A stretch of DNA of 64,000 nucleotides, taken from SIG587 sp045544035. Lineage in GTDB: Bacteria; Bacillota; Clostridia; Oscillospirales; Acutalibacteraceae. Under the pieces are notes generated by a model. That model was not told where the DNA came from, did not search any database, and saw only the letters and a program-made list of their open reading frames with translations. Shown piece after piece: positions 23,601 to 31,282 of this stretch. Numbering within the stretch: the stretch's first letter is position 1; each line of letters starts with the position of its first letter. A program made the position numbers and the translations under genes. The DNA is taken from assembly GCA_045544035.1 (NCBI GenBank), contig JAZPYE010000002.1, positions 8,594 through 72,593 of the forward strand, in the 5' to 3' direction.

Positions 23601-24114
23601 AAAAGAAATTATTTTCGCCGAAAACATTTTTAAACCACACGGCGCTCTGCTTTGCCGCTTCAAAATTTCCCTTTGAAAGGGCGCGGGGAATCTCCCCTGC
23701 CAGGCAGGCTGAAAGGGCAATAATTCCCTCGTGATACTTTTCTAAAAGCTCCCTGTCCACACGGGGCTTGGAGTAAAAGCCCTCGGTAAAGCCAAGGGAT
23801 ACCATTTTTATTAAATTTTCATAGCCCTTTTGGTTTTCGCAAAGAAGCACTAAATGGGTGTATTCACTGTCAAGCAGTTTTTCCTTTTGAGTTCGGCTTC
23901 TGGGCGCTACATAAACCTCACAGCCAACAATAAGCTTAATTCCCGCTTTCTTTGCGGCCTTATAATAATCAATTACACCATACATCACACCGTGGTCGGT
24001 TATGGCAACCGCCTTTTGGTTTTTCTCCTTTAAAGCCGCAAAAAGCCTACCCGAACGGCAACAGCCGTCGAGCAGGCTATACTCTGTGTGGAGATGAAGG
24101 TGTACAAAATCCAT
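20659..24114 (-). CDS. dnaE: DNA polymerase III subunit alpha, DnaE type
   Basis: 1151 aa. Replicative or lagging-strand polymerase; Clostridia usually also have PolC. The N-terminal PHP domain begins FVHLHLHTEYSLLDGCCRSG. The polymerase core has PGRGSGAGSLAAYCIGIT and the catalytic triad block SMPDFDIDF; the C-terminal part holds helix-hairpin-helix and OB-fold regions. The start ATG overlaps the whiA stop codon by 1 base, so the two are coupled. Confidence 0.97.
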   Translation of the reverse strand: MDFVHLHLHTEYSLLDGCCRSGRLFAALKEKNQKAVAITDHGVMYGVIDYYKAAKKAGIKLIVGCEVYVAPRSRTQKEKLLDSEYTHLVLLCENQKGYENLIKMVSLGFTEGFYSKPRVDRELLEKYHEGIIALSACLAGEIPRALSKGNFEAAKQSAVWFKNVFGENNFFLELQDHGLAEQQRINPQILRIARETGIGLVATNDVHYVDKEDSEMQKVLICVQTGKKLSEENGLSFETDEFYLKSTEEMAQLFGNVPEALENTVKIAQRCNVEFEFGKIKLPVFDIGNVDHKEYFRNKCYEGLYKIYGDNPEKRVLDRLDYEIDVISKMGYVDYYLIVQDFVNFAKKKGIPVGPGRGSGAGSLAAYCIGITGVDPVKYDLLFERFLNPERVSMPDFDIDFCYVRRSEVIDYVIEKYGADHVAQIVTFGTMAARAAVRDVGRVMDVPYSLCDKVAKLIPYSVGMTIAKALEISKDLKNLYDFDEQVKTLLNMAMKVEGMPRHASTHAAGVVICDKKVSEYVPLSKNDDSVVTQYTMTALDELGLLKMDFLGLRNLTVIDDTLKALEARGVFLDIEKIPMDDKVTLELFGKGLTDGVFQFESGGMKNTLRSFKPQNIEDLIAIISLYRPGPMDSIPRYIHNRYNSSDVTYLTPLLEPILKVTYGCIVYQEQVMQICVSLAGYSMARADIVRRAMSKKKHEVMEKERKAFIYGEKDEKGNVLCEGAVKRGVSESAAKQIFEDMSAFSSYAFNKSHAAAYAVVAYRTAYLKCHYPKEYMAALLTSVLDNADKVGEYTAECKRMGIKILPPSVNESNESFTATNDGIRFGLLAVKNLGRAVIERLISERKSGGKYVSPYDFCVRNSSREFNRRALEGLIKSGALDGLGANRRQMLFTMDAIIEAVDNERRFTSGGQMDLFSDTESKLCEFKFPLLEELPDSQLLMMEKEATGLYLTGHPMAKFEGLPKKMGMLTVSEIIGDENADNKRVRALVMLSSIKVRTLKNKNILASATAEDVTGSISVTCFSKIYNEFRPLLVEQRPVILTAKVSDSDERVRELICEKLEPVPENLAVIGAEQKKIKSGVYLRVQNMTCPDFEKVKAVLQNSNGNVPVFIYSVEDNKRFSAPKNMWLGTNDPKKEKIAEIIGKNNVKSVE

Positions 24115-25010
24115 TAGTCTTTATTTTTCTCCTGTGCAATTTCTAAAATTCTTCTAAAACGATGGTTAAGACCTGAACGGGTTATGGGCTCGGATGAAAT
24201 TCGACAAAGCTCGGTTAGCGATGCCTCGGGGTTTTCTTTTCGAAGCTTTATTGCCGAAACAAGCTCAGGCTCAAGGGATTCGGCAATGCCCTTTTTTTCA
24301 AGGATTTCTATTGCCTTTCGTTGCTGAATTGCGGCATCAACCGCCTTAAAAATGTTGGCGGTTTCTCGGTTGCTTATGCGGTTGATTTTATTACGCATAT
24401 CCTTGTAAATTTTTGACTGCATTATAAGAATTGCGGCATTTGTGGCACCGATTACGGTCAAAAATTCCTCAATAACATTGCTGTCCTTAAGATAAAGCAC
24501 CGTGGCTCCCGCCCTGCTTGAAAGTTTAAAAGCAAAGCCAAATGATGTACAAAGTTCTAAAAACTCACTGCAAATAAGAGGATTTTTAAGGCTTATTTCA
24601 AGCCTGTAATCCTTATTTGGGTCACTTACCTGACCTGCCGCTAAAAACACACCCCGCAGAAAGGCGTGCACACAGCATTCCTTTTTTAAGATTTCTCCGT
24701 TAATAAAATTTATATCCGACTTATACCCAAAATAAGAAACGATTTTTGCGGTTTCCCCGCCGTTTTTATAGCAAATTTTATAGTTAACCTTTTTTTCGCC
24801 GCCGCTTTCAATAATAGAAAAAATACCAAAAAACTTTTTAATTCGGGCGGCAAAGCGGTGGCAAACAGCCTCGTTTGTTGTTTGAAAATTTATCTTTTCT
24901 AAACCGAAACTGCGCGAAAAAAGCAACATACCATAACACTCTGCAAGTGCACAGCAACCGGTTTGCCTTAATTCACACAGTTCGCTTTTAACGTCAATCG
25001 AAAATGACAT
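24114..25010 (-). CDS. whiA: DNA-binding protein WhiA
   Basis: 298 aa. A LAGLIDADG-homing-endonuclease-like domain (without cleavage activity in the family) is followed by a helix-turn-helix: LRKENPEASLTELCRISSEPITRSGLNHRFRRI at the C-terminus. It begins MSFSIDVKSELCEL. In Gram-positive bacteria it acts in cell division and nucleoid-related control. It lies 6 bases after murB. The rapZ and yvcK genes that usually accompany it are absent here. Confidence 0.96.
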   Translation of the reverse strand: MSFSIDVKSELCELRQTGCCALAECYGMLLFSRSFGLEKINFQTTNEAVCHRFAARIKKFFGIFSIIESGGEKKVNYKICYKNGGETAKIVSYFGYKSDINFINGEILKKECCVHAFLRGVFLAAGQVSDPNKDYRLEISLKNPLICSEFLELCTSFGFAFKLSSRAGATVLYLKDSNVIEEFLTVIGATNAAILIMQSKIYKDMRNKINRISNRETANIFKAVDAAIQQRKAIEILEKKGIAESLEPELVSAIKLRKENPEASLTELCRISSEPITRSGLNHRFRRILEIAQEKNKD

Positions 25011-25015
25011 TTTTT

Positions 25016-25927
25016 CTATTCCCTACCAATAAAAATTACTTCTGGCTCAAGGGTGACGCCCGTTTTCTCACAAACGGTTTCCTGAACCTTTTTAATGAGG
25101 CATAGCACATCCTTTGCGGTGGCGCCGCCCTTGTTTATAACAAAGCCTGCGTGCTTAACGCTTACCTCGGCGCCGCCAACCGAAGCGCCCTTTAAACCGC
25201 ATTGTTCAATAAGAGTTCCTGCAAAATAACCCTCGGGGCGCTTAAAGGTGCTGCCTGCACTTGGAAATTCAAGGGGCTGTTTATCCTTTCGGCGCTTCAA
25301 AATTTCGGTCATTGAGGCCTTTATTTCCTCTGTATTGCCCTTTTCAAGCTTGAAAACCGCTTCGATAACGGTGGCGTTGTTTTTCTGAAAGGCACTGCTT
25401 CTGTAAGAAAGGCAAAGCTCATCACCAAAAAGTGTGAAAATTTCGCCATCACTGTTTACCGCCGTAACACTTTCCAAAACATCCTTCATTTCGCCGCCGT
25501 AGGCGCCTGCGTTCATAAAAACTGCGCCGCCAACACTACCGGGAATTCCAAAGGCAAATTCAAGACCCGAAAGGCCCTCATTTGCGGCAAAGGTGCAAAG
25601 AGCCGCAAGGTTTGCGCCTGCCCCCACAGTTATCTTTTCACCCGAAACGGTCATCTTATTTAAATTTTCAAGGCAAATCACAACACCCTCAATGCCCTTA
25701 TCGGAAACAAGCAGGTTACTTCCCTTGCCAAGAATGGTAACAGGAACATTTTCCGCCTTGCAAAGGGAAAAGACTCTAACGAATTCCTCCCCACTTCCAA
25801 CGCTTACAAATACATCGGCCGCACCGCCGATTTTAAAACTTGTGTGGCGGTGCATGGGCTCATTTTCGAGAAAATTTATGTTTGCCTTTTTAAACTCACT
25901 TTTTAAATGGTTTAAATCGTAAATCAA
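25016..25927 (-). CDS. murB: UDP-N-acetylenolpyruvoylglucosamine reductase
   Basis: 303 aa from a TTG at 25927. FAD-dependent reduction step of peptidoglycan precursor synthesis. Motifs: HTSFKIGGAADVFV, LGKGSNLLVSDKGIEG, GIPGSVGGAVFMNAGAYGGEM (FAD binding) and FPSAGSTFKRPEGYFAGTLIEQCGLKG with the catalytic serine and later glutamate. The TTG is preferred because AGG lies about ten bases upstream and the protein then has the family length; it overlaps the stop of the ROK gene by about 7 codons' distance less than the longer frame would. A longer in-frame start inside the ROK gene exists but lacks support. Confidence 0.93.
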   Translation of the reverse strand: MIYDLNHLKSEFKKANINFLENEPMHRHTSFKIGGAADVFVSVGSGEEFVRVFSLCKAENVPVTILGKGSNLLVSDKGIEGVVICLENLNKMTVSGEKITVGAGANLAALCTFAANEGLSGLEFAFGIPGSVGGAVFMNAGAYGGEMKDVLESVTAVNSDGEIFTLFGDELCLSYRSSAFQKNNATVIEAVFKLEKGNTEEIKASMTEILKRRKDKQPLEFPSAGSTFKRPEGYFAGTLIEQCGLKGASVGGAEVSVKHAGFVINKGGATAKDVLCLIKKVQETVCEKTGVTLEPEVIFIGRE

Positions 25928-25934
25928 AACATCA

Positions 25935-26891
25935 CTACCTGTAAAGTTTATCAAGGAATGCGGCACCGATAATGCCTGCATCGTTGCCTAAAGCAGCAAC
26001 TTTAACAACGGTTTGTCTTTCAATGTTCTTGGAAAATCGCCCATTTTCTACAAATTGGGTAATAGGCTTTGTGAGAACGTCGCCCTCTTTTGAGATGCCT
26101 CCGCCAATACATAATACTTCGGGCTGGAAAATGTTTATTACATTTGTGATGCCAATAGCAATATAGCGAATATACTCCTTCACAACCTTTATACCCGATT
26201 CATCGCCCTCGCGCATTGCATCAAAGGCGGTTTTTCCGTTTACACGGTTAATGTCACCTTCACACAGCTTCCACATTATGCTTTGCTTGTTAGCTTCCAT
26301 TTCTGCCTTTGTTTGGCGAATGAGGGCCGTTGCCGAAGCATAGGTTTCCCAGCAGCCCTTTCTGCCGCAGGTGCAGGCTTCCCCATCAATAACAATAACA
26401 GTGTGGCCAAGCTCGCCCCCCGCATTATTTGAGCCGGAATAAATTTTACCATCAATAATAATTCCACTGCCAACACCTGTGCCAAGTGTAATGGCAACAA
26501 AATTTTTGCAGCCCTTACCTGCACCTGCCAAAAGCTCGCCATAGGCTGCGGCGTTAGCATCATTTTCAATATAAAAATCAACGCCAAGGCGCTCCTTCAT
26601 CATTGCGCAAAGGGGCAGGTTAGAAAATTTAAGATTGTTAGAGGTTGCAACAATGCCCTTTGAGGGAACTACCGAACCGGGGGAACCGATTCCCATTGCA
26701 GTAATTTCACTAATGTCAATGCCTGCATCCTTAATTGCCATACGGGCAGCCTTTGCCATATCATCGGCAATTTCATCGTTTGAACGGTGGGCGCCTGTTT
26801 TTACCTTGCCCGTGCCGATAATTTTATAATCCTCATCAACAACACCTGCTGCAATGTTGGTGCCGCCTAAATCAATTCCTAATCTGTACAT
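25935..26891 (-). CDS. ROK family glucokinase
   Basis: 318 aa. Phosphorylates glucose with ATP. The phosphate-1 motif is LGIDLGGTNIAAGVV; ENDANAAAYGE holds the catalytic aspartate; the zinc-binding ROK signature GHTVIVIDGEACTCGRKGCWETYAS has the cysteines and histidine. Length is that of bacterial GlcK. It lies 14 bases after hprK and 7 bases before the murB TTG, an unusual position within the hprK-murB-whiA group. Confidence 0.93.
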   Translation of the reverse strand: MYRLGIDLGGTNIAAGVVDEDYKIIGTGKVKTGAHRSNDEIADDMAKAARMAIKDAGIDISEITAMGIGSPGSVVPSKGIVATSNNLKFSNLPLCAMMKERLGVDFYIENDANAAAYGELLAGAGKGCKNFVAITLGTGVGSGIIIDGKIYSGSNNAGGELGHTVIVIDGEACTCGRKGCWETYASATALIRQTKAEMEANKQSIMWKLCEGDINRVNGKTAFDAMREGDESGIKVVKEYIRYIAIGITNVINIFQPEVLCIGGGISKEGDVLTKPITQFVENGRFSKNIERQTVVKVAALGNDAGIIGAAFLDKLYR

Positions 26892-26905
26892 TTAAATTTC
26901 TCCTT

Positions 26906-27868
26906 TTAGAATGCTTTAACCTGTGTTTCTCCTGCAGGCTTCATATCCTCCGACATACCAAGGCGAGAGAGCAAATCTTCTGCCGCATTGTAGCCAAGCT
27001 TTTTCTGACGGTTGTTCATTGCCGCAACCTCAATTATAACGGCGAGATTTCGGCCGGGTTTTACGGGAATGGTAACCGAGGGAATTTCCAAATCCAGAAT
27101 GTTGGTGGTTTTGTTTTCAAGACCCATTCGGTCATAAACCTTGTTAACATCCCACGGTTCGAGATTCACAATCATATCAATTTTCTCGGTAAGTTTTACC
27201 GCGCCCACACCGAAAATACGGCTGGCGTTTATAATGCCAATGCCCCGAAGCTCAATAAAGTGGCGAATATTATCGGGGGCTGTGCCAACAAGTGATTTGC
27301 TGGAAACACGCCTGATTTCAACAGCATCATCGGCAATAAGCCTGTGACCGCGTTTAACAAGTTCAATGGCCGTTTCACTTTTTCCAACACCGCTCTCTCC
27401 TAGAAGCAGGATACCCTCGCCGTAAACCTCAACAAGAACACCGTGGCGGGTGACTCTCGGTGCCAACTGAACATTTAAAAACGCAATGAGAGCCGAGGTG
27501 AATTCCGATGTGGAATCCTTTGTGCGCAGAAGCGGAACACCATATTTTTCAGCCGATGCCTTGTAAATTTCCTGCAGTGGCAAATTCCTTGTAACAATAA
27601 CGGCACAAGGGCACTTTGCAAAGAAGGCATCTACCCTCTTTTCTCTTTCGGCCTCGGAAAATTTGGTTATGTAGGCCTCTTCACTTTTGCCGATAATCTG
27701 AATTCTGTCAGCATCAAAAAATTCATAATAGCCTGCAAGCTGGAGACCCGGACGGTTTATCTCAGTGTTTTCAATCACTATATCCTGCGCTTCTTGGGGC
27801 AGATAAAGCGTTTCAAGAGAAAACTCATCCATAATTCTCTTCAGCGTAACAGAAAAGCCTGAATCCAT
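26906..27868 (-). CDS. hprK: HPr kinase/phosphorylase
   Basis: 320 aa from the ATG at 27868, chosen for GAGGTG six bases upstream. Phosphorylates HPr on serine 46 for carbon catabolite control. The N-terminal domain is followed by the P-loop GESGVGKSETAIELVKRGHRLIADDAVEI and HFIELRGIGIINASRIFG, both diagnostic of true HprK. The length agrees with the family (about 310-320). It is the first gene of hprK-ROK-murB-whiA-dnaE and diverges from ychF. Confidence 0.97.
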   Translation of the reverse strand: MDSGFSVTLKRIMDEFSLETLYLPQEAQDIVIENTEINRPGLQLAGYYEFFDADRIQIIGKSEEAYITKFSEAEREKRVDAFFAKCPCAVIVTRNLPLQEIYKASAEKYGVPLLRTKDSTSEFTSALIAFLNVQLAPRVTRHGVLVEVYGEGILLLGESGVGKSETAIELVKRGHRLIADDAVEIRRVSSKSLVGTAPDNIRHFIELRGIGIINASRIFGVGAVKLTEKIDMIVNLEPWDVNKVYDRMGLENKTTNILDLEIPSVTIPVKPGRNLAVIIEVAAMNNRQKKLGYNAAEDLLSRLGMSEDMKPAGETQVKAF

Positions 27869-27944
27869 GCCAAACACCTCACTAATAATATCATTTAATT
27901 TATTATAACCCATATTGATAAAAAAGAAAAGATATTTATTTCTC

Positions 27945-27973
27945 TTGCTATTACAAAATTTCCGCTGTATAAT
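27945..27973 (+). promoter_or_regulatory. sigma-A promoter of ychF
   Basis: TTGCTA at 27945-27950, a 17-base spacer and TATAAT at 27968-27973, 40 bases before the start codon. Confidence 0.75.
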
Positions 27974-28013
27974 TGTAAAAAATGAATGTTTTTTACCTAA
28001 AGGAGCTACTTTT

Positions 28014-29108
28014 ATGAAACTTGGTATCGTGGGTTTGCCCAACGTTGGTAAATCAACACTTTTTAATGCTATTACAAACGCAGGGGCGCAGTCGGCAAAC
28101 TATCCCTTTTGCACCATTGAGCCAAACGTTGGAATGGTTTGTGTGCCCGATGAAAGAATGGATGCCCTGGCAAAGCTTTACAACCCCGAAAAATTCACCC
28201 CTGCGGTTATTGAATTCGTTGACATTGCAGGTCTTGTAAAGGGTGCATCAAAGGGCGAGGGCCTTGGCAACAAATTCCTTTCCCACATAAGGGAGGTTGA
28301 TGCCGTTGTTCATGTTGTGCGCTGTTTTGAAAACGATGATATTATTCACGTTGAGGGCAGTGTTGACCCCGAAAGAGATATTGAAATCATTAACCTTGAA
28401 CTTATTTTCTCTGATATGGAAATGGTTCAGCGCCGCCTTGACCGTGCCACAAAAGCCCTTAAGGGTGACAAAGGAATGCAGACCGAGGTTGACTTTTTAA
28501 AGCGCCTGCTTGCCGCTTTAGAGCAAGGCATTCCCGCCCGCGCTGTGGAAGCCGATGAGACCGAGCAGGAGATTTTAAACACCACGGCACTGCTTTCCTC
28601 AAAGCCTGTTATTTACGCCTGCAATATGAGCGAGGATGACTTTAAGAATAACATTGAGGAAAATGTCCGTTTTAAAAAGGTGAAGGAAATCGCCGCAAAG
28701 GAAAATGCACAAACCCTTCCCATTTGCGCTTCCCTTGAATCGGAAATTGCAGGTCTTGATTATGAAGAGAAAATCCTTTTCCTTGAGGATTTGGGACTTG
28801 AGCAATCAGGCCTTGACCGCCTTATTAAAACCTGCTATTCCCTTTTAGGTCTGATTTCTTTCCTTACTGCAGGCCAGCCTGAGGTTAGAGCCTGGACCAT
28901 TAAGGAGGGCACCAAGGCACCTCAAGCCGCAGGCAAAATTCACTCGGATTTTGAGCGTGGCTTTATTAGAGCCGAAGTTATTGCCTCCAATAAGCTTATG
29001 GAATGCGGCAGCATGGTAGCGGCCCGAGAAAAGGGCCTTGTTCGAAGCGAAGGCAAGGAATATGTTATGCAGGATGGCGATGTTGTTCTGTTCCGCTTTA
29101 ATGTTTAA
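28014..29108 (+). CDS. ychF: redox-regulated ATPase YchF
   Basis: 364 aa. Universal Obg-family P-loop protein that hydrolyses ATP and associates with ribosomes and stress responses. MKLGIVGLPNVGKSTLFNA is the G1 motif; FVDIAGLVKGASKGEGLGNKFL the G3 region; YACNMSEDDF stands in place of NKxD, as in YchF, which explains ATP preference; the C-terminal TGS domain has TAGQPEVRAWTIKEGTKAPQAAGKIHSDFERGFIRAEVI. The ATG at 28014 has AAAGGAG well spaced upstream. Confidence 0.98.
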   Translation: MKLGIVGLPNVGKSTLFNAITNAGAQSANYPFCTIEPNVGMVCVPDERMDALAKLYNPEKFTPAVIEFVDIAGLVKGASKGEGLGNKFLSHIREVDAVVHVVRCFENDDIIHVEGSVDPERDIEIINLELIFSDMEMVQRRLDRATKALKGDKGMQTEVDFLKRLLAALEQGIPARAVEADETEQEILNTTALLSSKPVIYACNMSEDDFKNNIEENVRFKKVKEIAAKENAQTLPICASLESEIAGLDYEEKILFLEDLGLEQSGLDRLIKTCYSLLGLISFLTAGQPEVRAWTIKEGTKAPQAAGKIHSDFERGFIRAEVIASNKLMECGSMVAAREKGLVRSEGKEYVMQDGDVVLFRFNV

Positions 29109-29115
29109 TCTTTTT

Positions 29116-29147
29116 ACCCGATATCCTGTGGTATCGGGTGTTTTTTT
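29116..29147 (+). terminator. terminator of ychF
   Basis: Stem ACCCGATA (29116-29123) pairs with TATCGGGT (29132-29139), followed by G and seven T. Confidence 0.9.
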
Positions 29148-29176
29148 GCACATAATACCCTTTGGGTGATTGTGTT

Positions 29177-29563
29177 TTGAAAAAATTAAAGGTTTTTTCC
29201 CTTATGTTTTTAATTGGCGGTGTGGGATATAATTTTATTGAAATTTTGTGGCGGGGCTACACCCACATTTCAATGTTTTTTGCAGGCGGAATTTGCTTTA
29301 ATGCCTTTGCCGCAATCGGCAAAAATTCGGCAAAGCACAAGCTAATTTCTCTCGCCGCCCTCGGGGCTTTGACTGTAACGGCGGTTGAATTTATAACGGG
29401 GTGCATTGTTAATTTGTGGCTTAAAAAGAAGGTTTGGGACTACAGCAATATGCCCTTTAACCTGCTCGGTCAAATTTGCCCCCTTTTCACCCTTCTTTGG
29501 GGGATTTTGAGCCTTTTCGCCATTCCTTTTTCGGCAAAAATCCACAAAACTCTCACTGAATAA
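29177..29563 (+). CDS. putative ABC transporter permease-like membrane protein (PF06541 type)
   Basis: 128 aa from a TTG at 29177 with GGTGAT seven or eight bases upstream. Four hydrophobic segments are visible, with GGVGYNFIEILWRGYTHISMFFAGG near the start and WDYSNMPFNLLGQICPLFTLLWGILS near the end; the latter is the recognisable block of the CmpB-like family. The function is unknown, and no ATPase partner is adjacent. It begins only about 30 bases after the ychF terminator. Confidence 0.78.
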   Translation: MKKLKVFSLMFLIGGVGYNFIEILWRGYTHISMFFAGGICFNAFAAIGKNSAKHKLISLAALGALTVTAVEFITGCIVNLWLKKKVWDYSNMPFNLLGQICPLFTLLWGILSLFAIPFSAKIHKTLTE

Positions 29564-29568
29564 TATAT

Positions 29569-29596
29569 TTGCAAATTGTTTATTATGTGTTAGAAT
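29569..29596 (+). promoter_or_regulatory. possible promoter of the FkbM gene
   Basis: TTGCAA at 29569-29574, a 16-base spacer and TAGAAT at 29591-29596 with TG before it, 20 bases upstream of the TTG start. Confidence 0.5.
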
Positions 29597-29616
29597 ATTT
29601 TAAGGGGTGAAGTCTC

Positions 29617-30648
29617 TTGACCGATTTATGGAGTTATCTTAAAAACTGTGAAAAGCCTATTGTTATTTACGGCACGGGCAACGGCGCCGATAAGGTTATT
29701 GACCGTTTAAACGCCGACAAAACAAAAATCAGTGGAATTTTTGCAAGTGATGGCTTTAAAAAAGGCAAAATTTTTAGAGGCTTTACCGTTTCCGCCTACA
29801 GTGAGCTTGCCGAAAAGCACCCCGAAATGGTCATTGTTATGTGCTTTGGCTCAAGCATAATTGAGGTTATTGACAACATAAAGCGGTTAATGCAAAAACA
29901 CACCGTTTTCGTTGCCGATGTTCCGGTTTACGGTGACAACATTTTCGACCTTGCCTTTGCAAGGGAAAATGCCGAAAAAATCAAAGCGGTATATTCCCTT
30001 TTAAATGATGAACTGTCAAAAAAGGTTTTCGAAAACACCATTCTTTTTAAGCTTACGGGAAAGCCTCACTATCTTTTTGAAATCGAAACGCCGAGAAGCG
30101 AGGTTTTTTCCCTTCTCGGTTTGAATGATAAGGAAAATTTTCTTGACCTTGGAGCATACAACGGCGACACGGTTCTTGAGTTTACCCAAAATGTGAAGAA
30201 CTATTCCGCCATTACGGCGCTTGAGCCTGACAGCAGGAATTTCAGGAAACTGTGCGAAAACACAAGCTCTCTTAAAAATATGCTTTGCATTAACGGTGCG
30301 GCGGGTGAATTTTGTGGAAAATCAAATATTTCCTCACAGCACGGCCGTGGAGTAAACCTTGGTGCGGGAAATACCGAAATTGACACCTTTACCATTGATG
30401 CTTTAAGTAAAAAAAATCCCCCGACATTCATTAAAATTGATGTCGAGGGTGCTGAATCAGGTGTTCTTGATGGTGGCAAAAGCACCATTTCGGCTTTAAA
30501 ACCTAAAATGCACATTGCGGTTTATCACAGGAGTGAGGATATTTTTGAAATCCCTTTAAAAATCCACAAGCTGTGCCCAACCTATAAAATTTTTATGCGC
30601 CACCACACCTATCTTCCGGCGTGGGACACAAACATTATTGTTATTTAA
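29617..30648 (+). CDS. FkbM family methyltransferase
   Basis: 343 aa from a TTG start with AAGGGGTGA upstream. The N-terminal third (PIVIYGTGNGADKVIDRL, then SELAEKHPEMVIVMCFGSS) resembles a nucleotide-binding CoA-binding-like fold; the C-terminal half is the FkbM methyltransferase: NFLDLGAYNGDTVLEF (SAM motif I), ALEPDSRNFRKL, INGAAGEF, and PPTFIKIDVEGAESGVLDGG. Such proteins often methylate sugars or surface polymers. It stands alone and its end overlaps the convergent DUF2344 gene by 8 bases. Confidence 0.88.
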   Translation: MTDLWSYLKNCEKPIVIYGTGNGADKVIDRLNADKTKISGIFASDGFKKGKIFRGFTVSAYSELAEKHPEMVIVMCFGSSIIEVIDNIKRLMQKHTVFVADVPVYGDNIFDLAFARENAEKIKAVYSLLNDELSKKVFENTILFKLTGKPHYLFEIETPRSEVFSLLGLNDKENFLDLGAYNGDTVLEFTQNVKNYSAITALEPDSRNFRKLCENTSSLKNMLCINGAAGEFCGKSNISSQHGRGVNLGAGNTEIDTFTIDALSKKNPPTFIKIDVEGAESGVLDGGKSTISALKPKMHIAVYHRSEDIFEIPLKIHKLCPTYKIFMRHHTYLPAWDTNIIVI

Positions 30649-31282
30649 AAACTTCCATTTTATCATTATAAAGCTTGCCACGGCAAATTTTATACTCGGG
30701 AAGAGCCTCTCCCATTGCCGATAAAACAAGCTGGGGATTAACATTATCCTTACCCCCTGCAGGCAGGGTGATTTTTAAAACTGTGTTTTCCCCTTGGGTT
30801 ATGGAAAAAGCCTTTATTTTGGGTGCAATATCCAATTCGGATATTGCGCCCTTTTTGCTTTTTTTGGAAACCTTTATTTCCTCTGAATTCAAAAAGTCAT
30901 TAAGGCTAACCGCAAAGGTCTCATCGGTGGTGTCAAAGGTGATTTCAAAATCCGCAAAGGCTATCTCCCCTGCTTTCATTTGGGGCTCGATTAAATCAAC
31001 AATCCTTATGTAGGGTGGGAAAACGCCTTCAAGCGCCTGCATAGCTGAAGATAGTGAATAATTATCATCCTCAAAGCGGAAATCCATAATCTCATAATTG
31101 CTTTCAAAGCCTAAAGAAAGGGGCAAGGCGAAGGTTACATAAATGTGCTTGTTAAAGCCCTCGGTGTACCACACAGGGATTTTTGATTTTTGAATCATTC
31201 GGGACATAAAACGGGTCATATCAAGGTGAGAAACAAAACGCATTCGGTCTTTTTTCTCGTAAATCAGCCTAACGTTTTTCAT
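30641..31282 (-). CDS. TIGR03936 / DUF2344 radical SAM-associated protein
   Basis: 213 aa from the ATG at 31282, with GAGGG about eight bases upstream. The start MKNVRLIYEKKDRMRFVSHLDMTRFMSRMIQKSKIP and later EGFNKHIYVTFALPLSLGFES are characteristic of DUF2344, always beside or fused to the TIGR03960 radical-SAM protein. The function is unresolved; linkage to ribosomal or RNA genes in other genomes suggests RNA modification. It overlaps its partner by 14 bases. Confidence 0.92.
   Translation of the reverse strand: MKNVRLIYEKKDRMRFVSHLDMTRFMSRMIQKSKIPVWYTEGFNKHIYVTFALPLSLGFESNYEIMDFRFEDDNYSLSSAMQALEGVFPPYIRIVDLIEPQMKAGEIAFADFEITFDTTDETFAVSLNDFLNSEEIKVSKKSKKGAISELDIAPKIKAFSITQGENTVLKITLPAGGKDNVNPQLVLSAMGEALPEYKICRGKLYNDKMEVFK

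Noticed and set aside
27869..28042. 58-residue extension of HPr kinase
   Set aside because: It runs through the ychF promoter and start on the other strand; the ATG at 27868 has GAGGTG and gives the family length.
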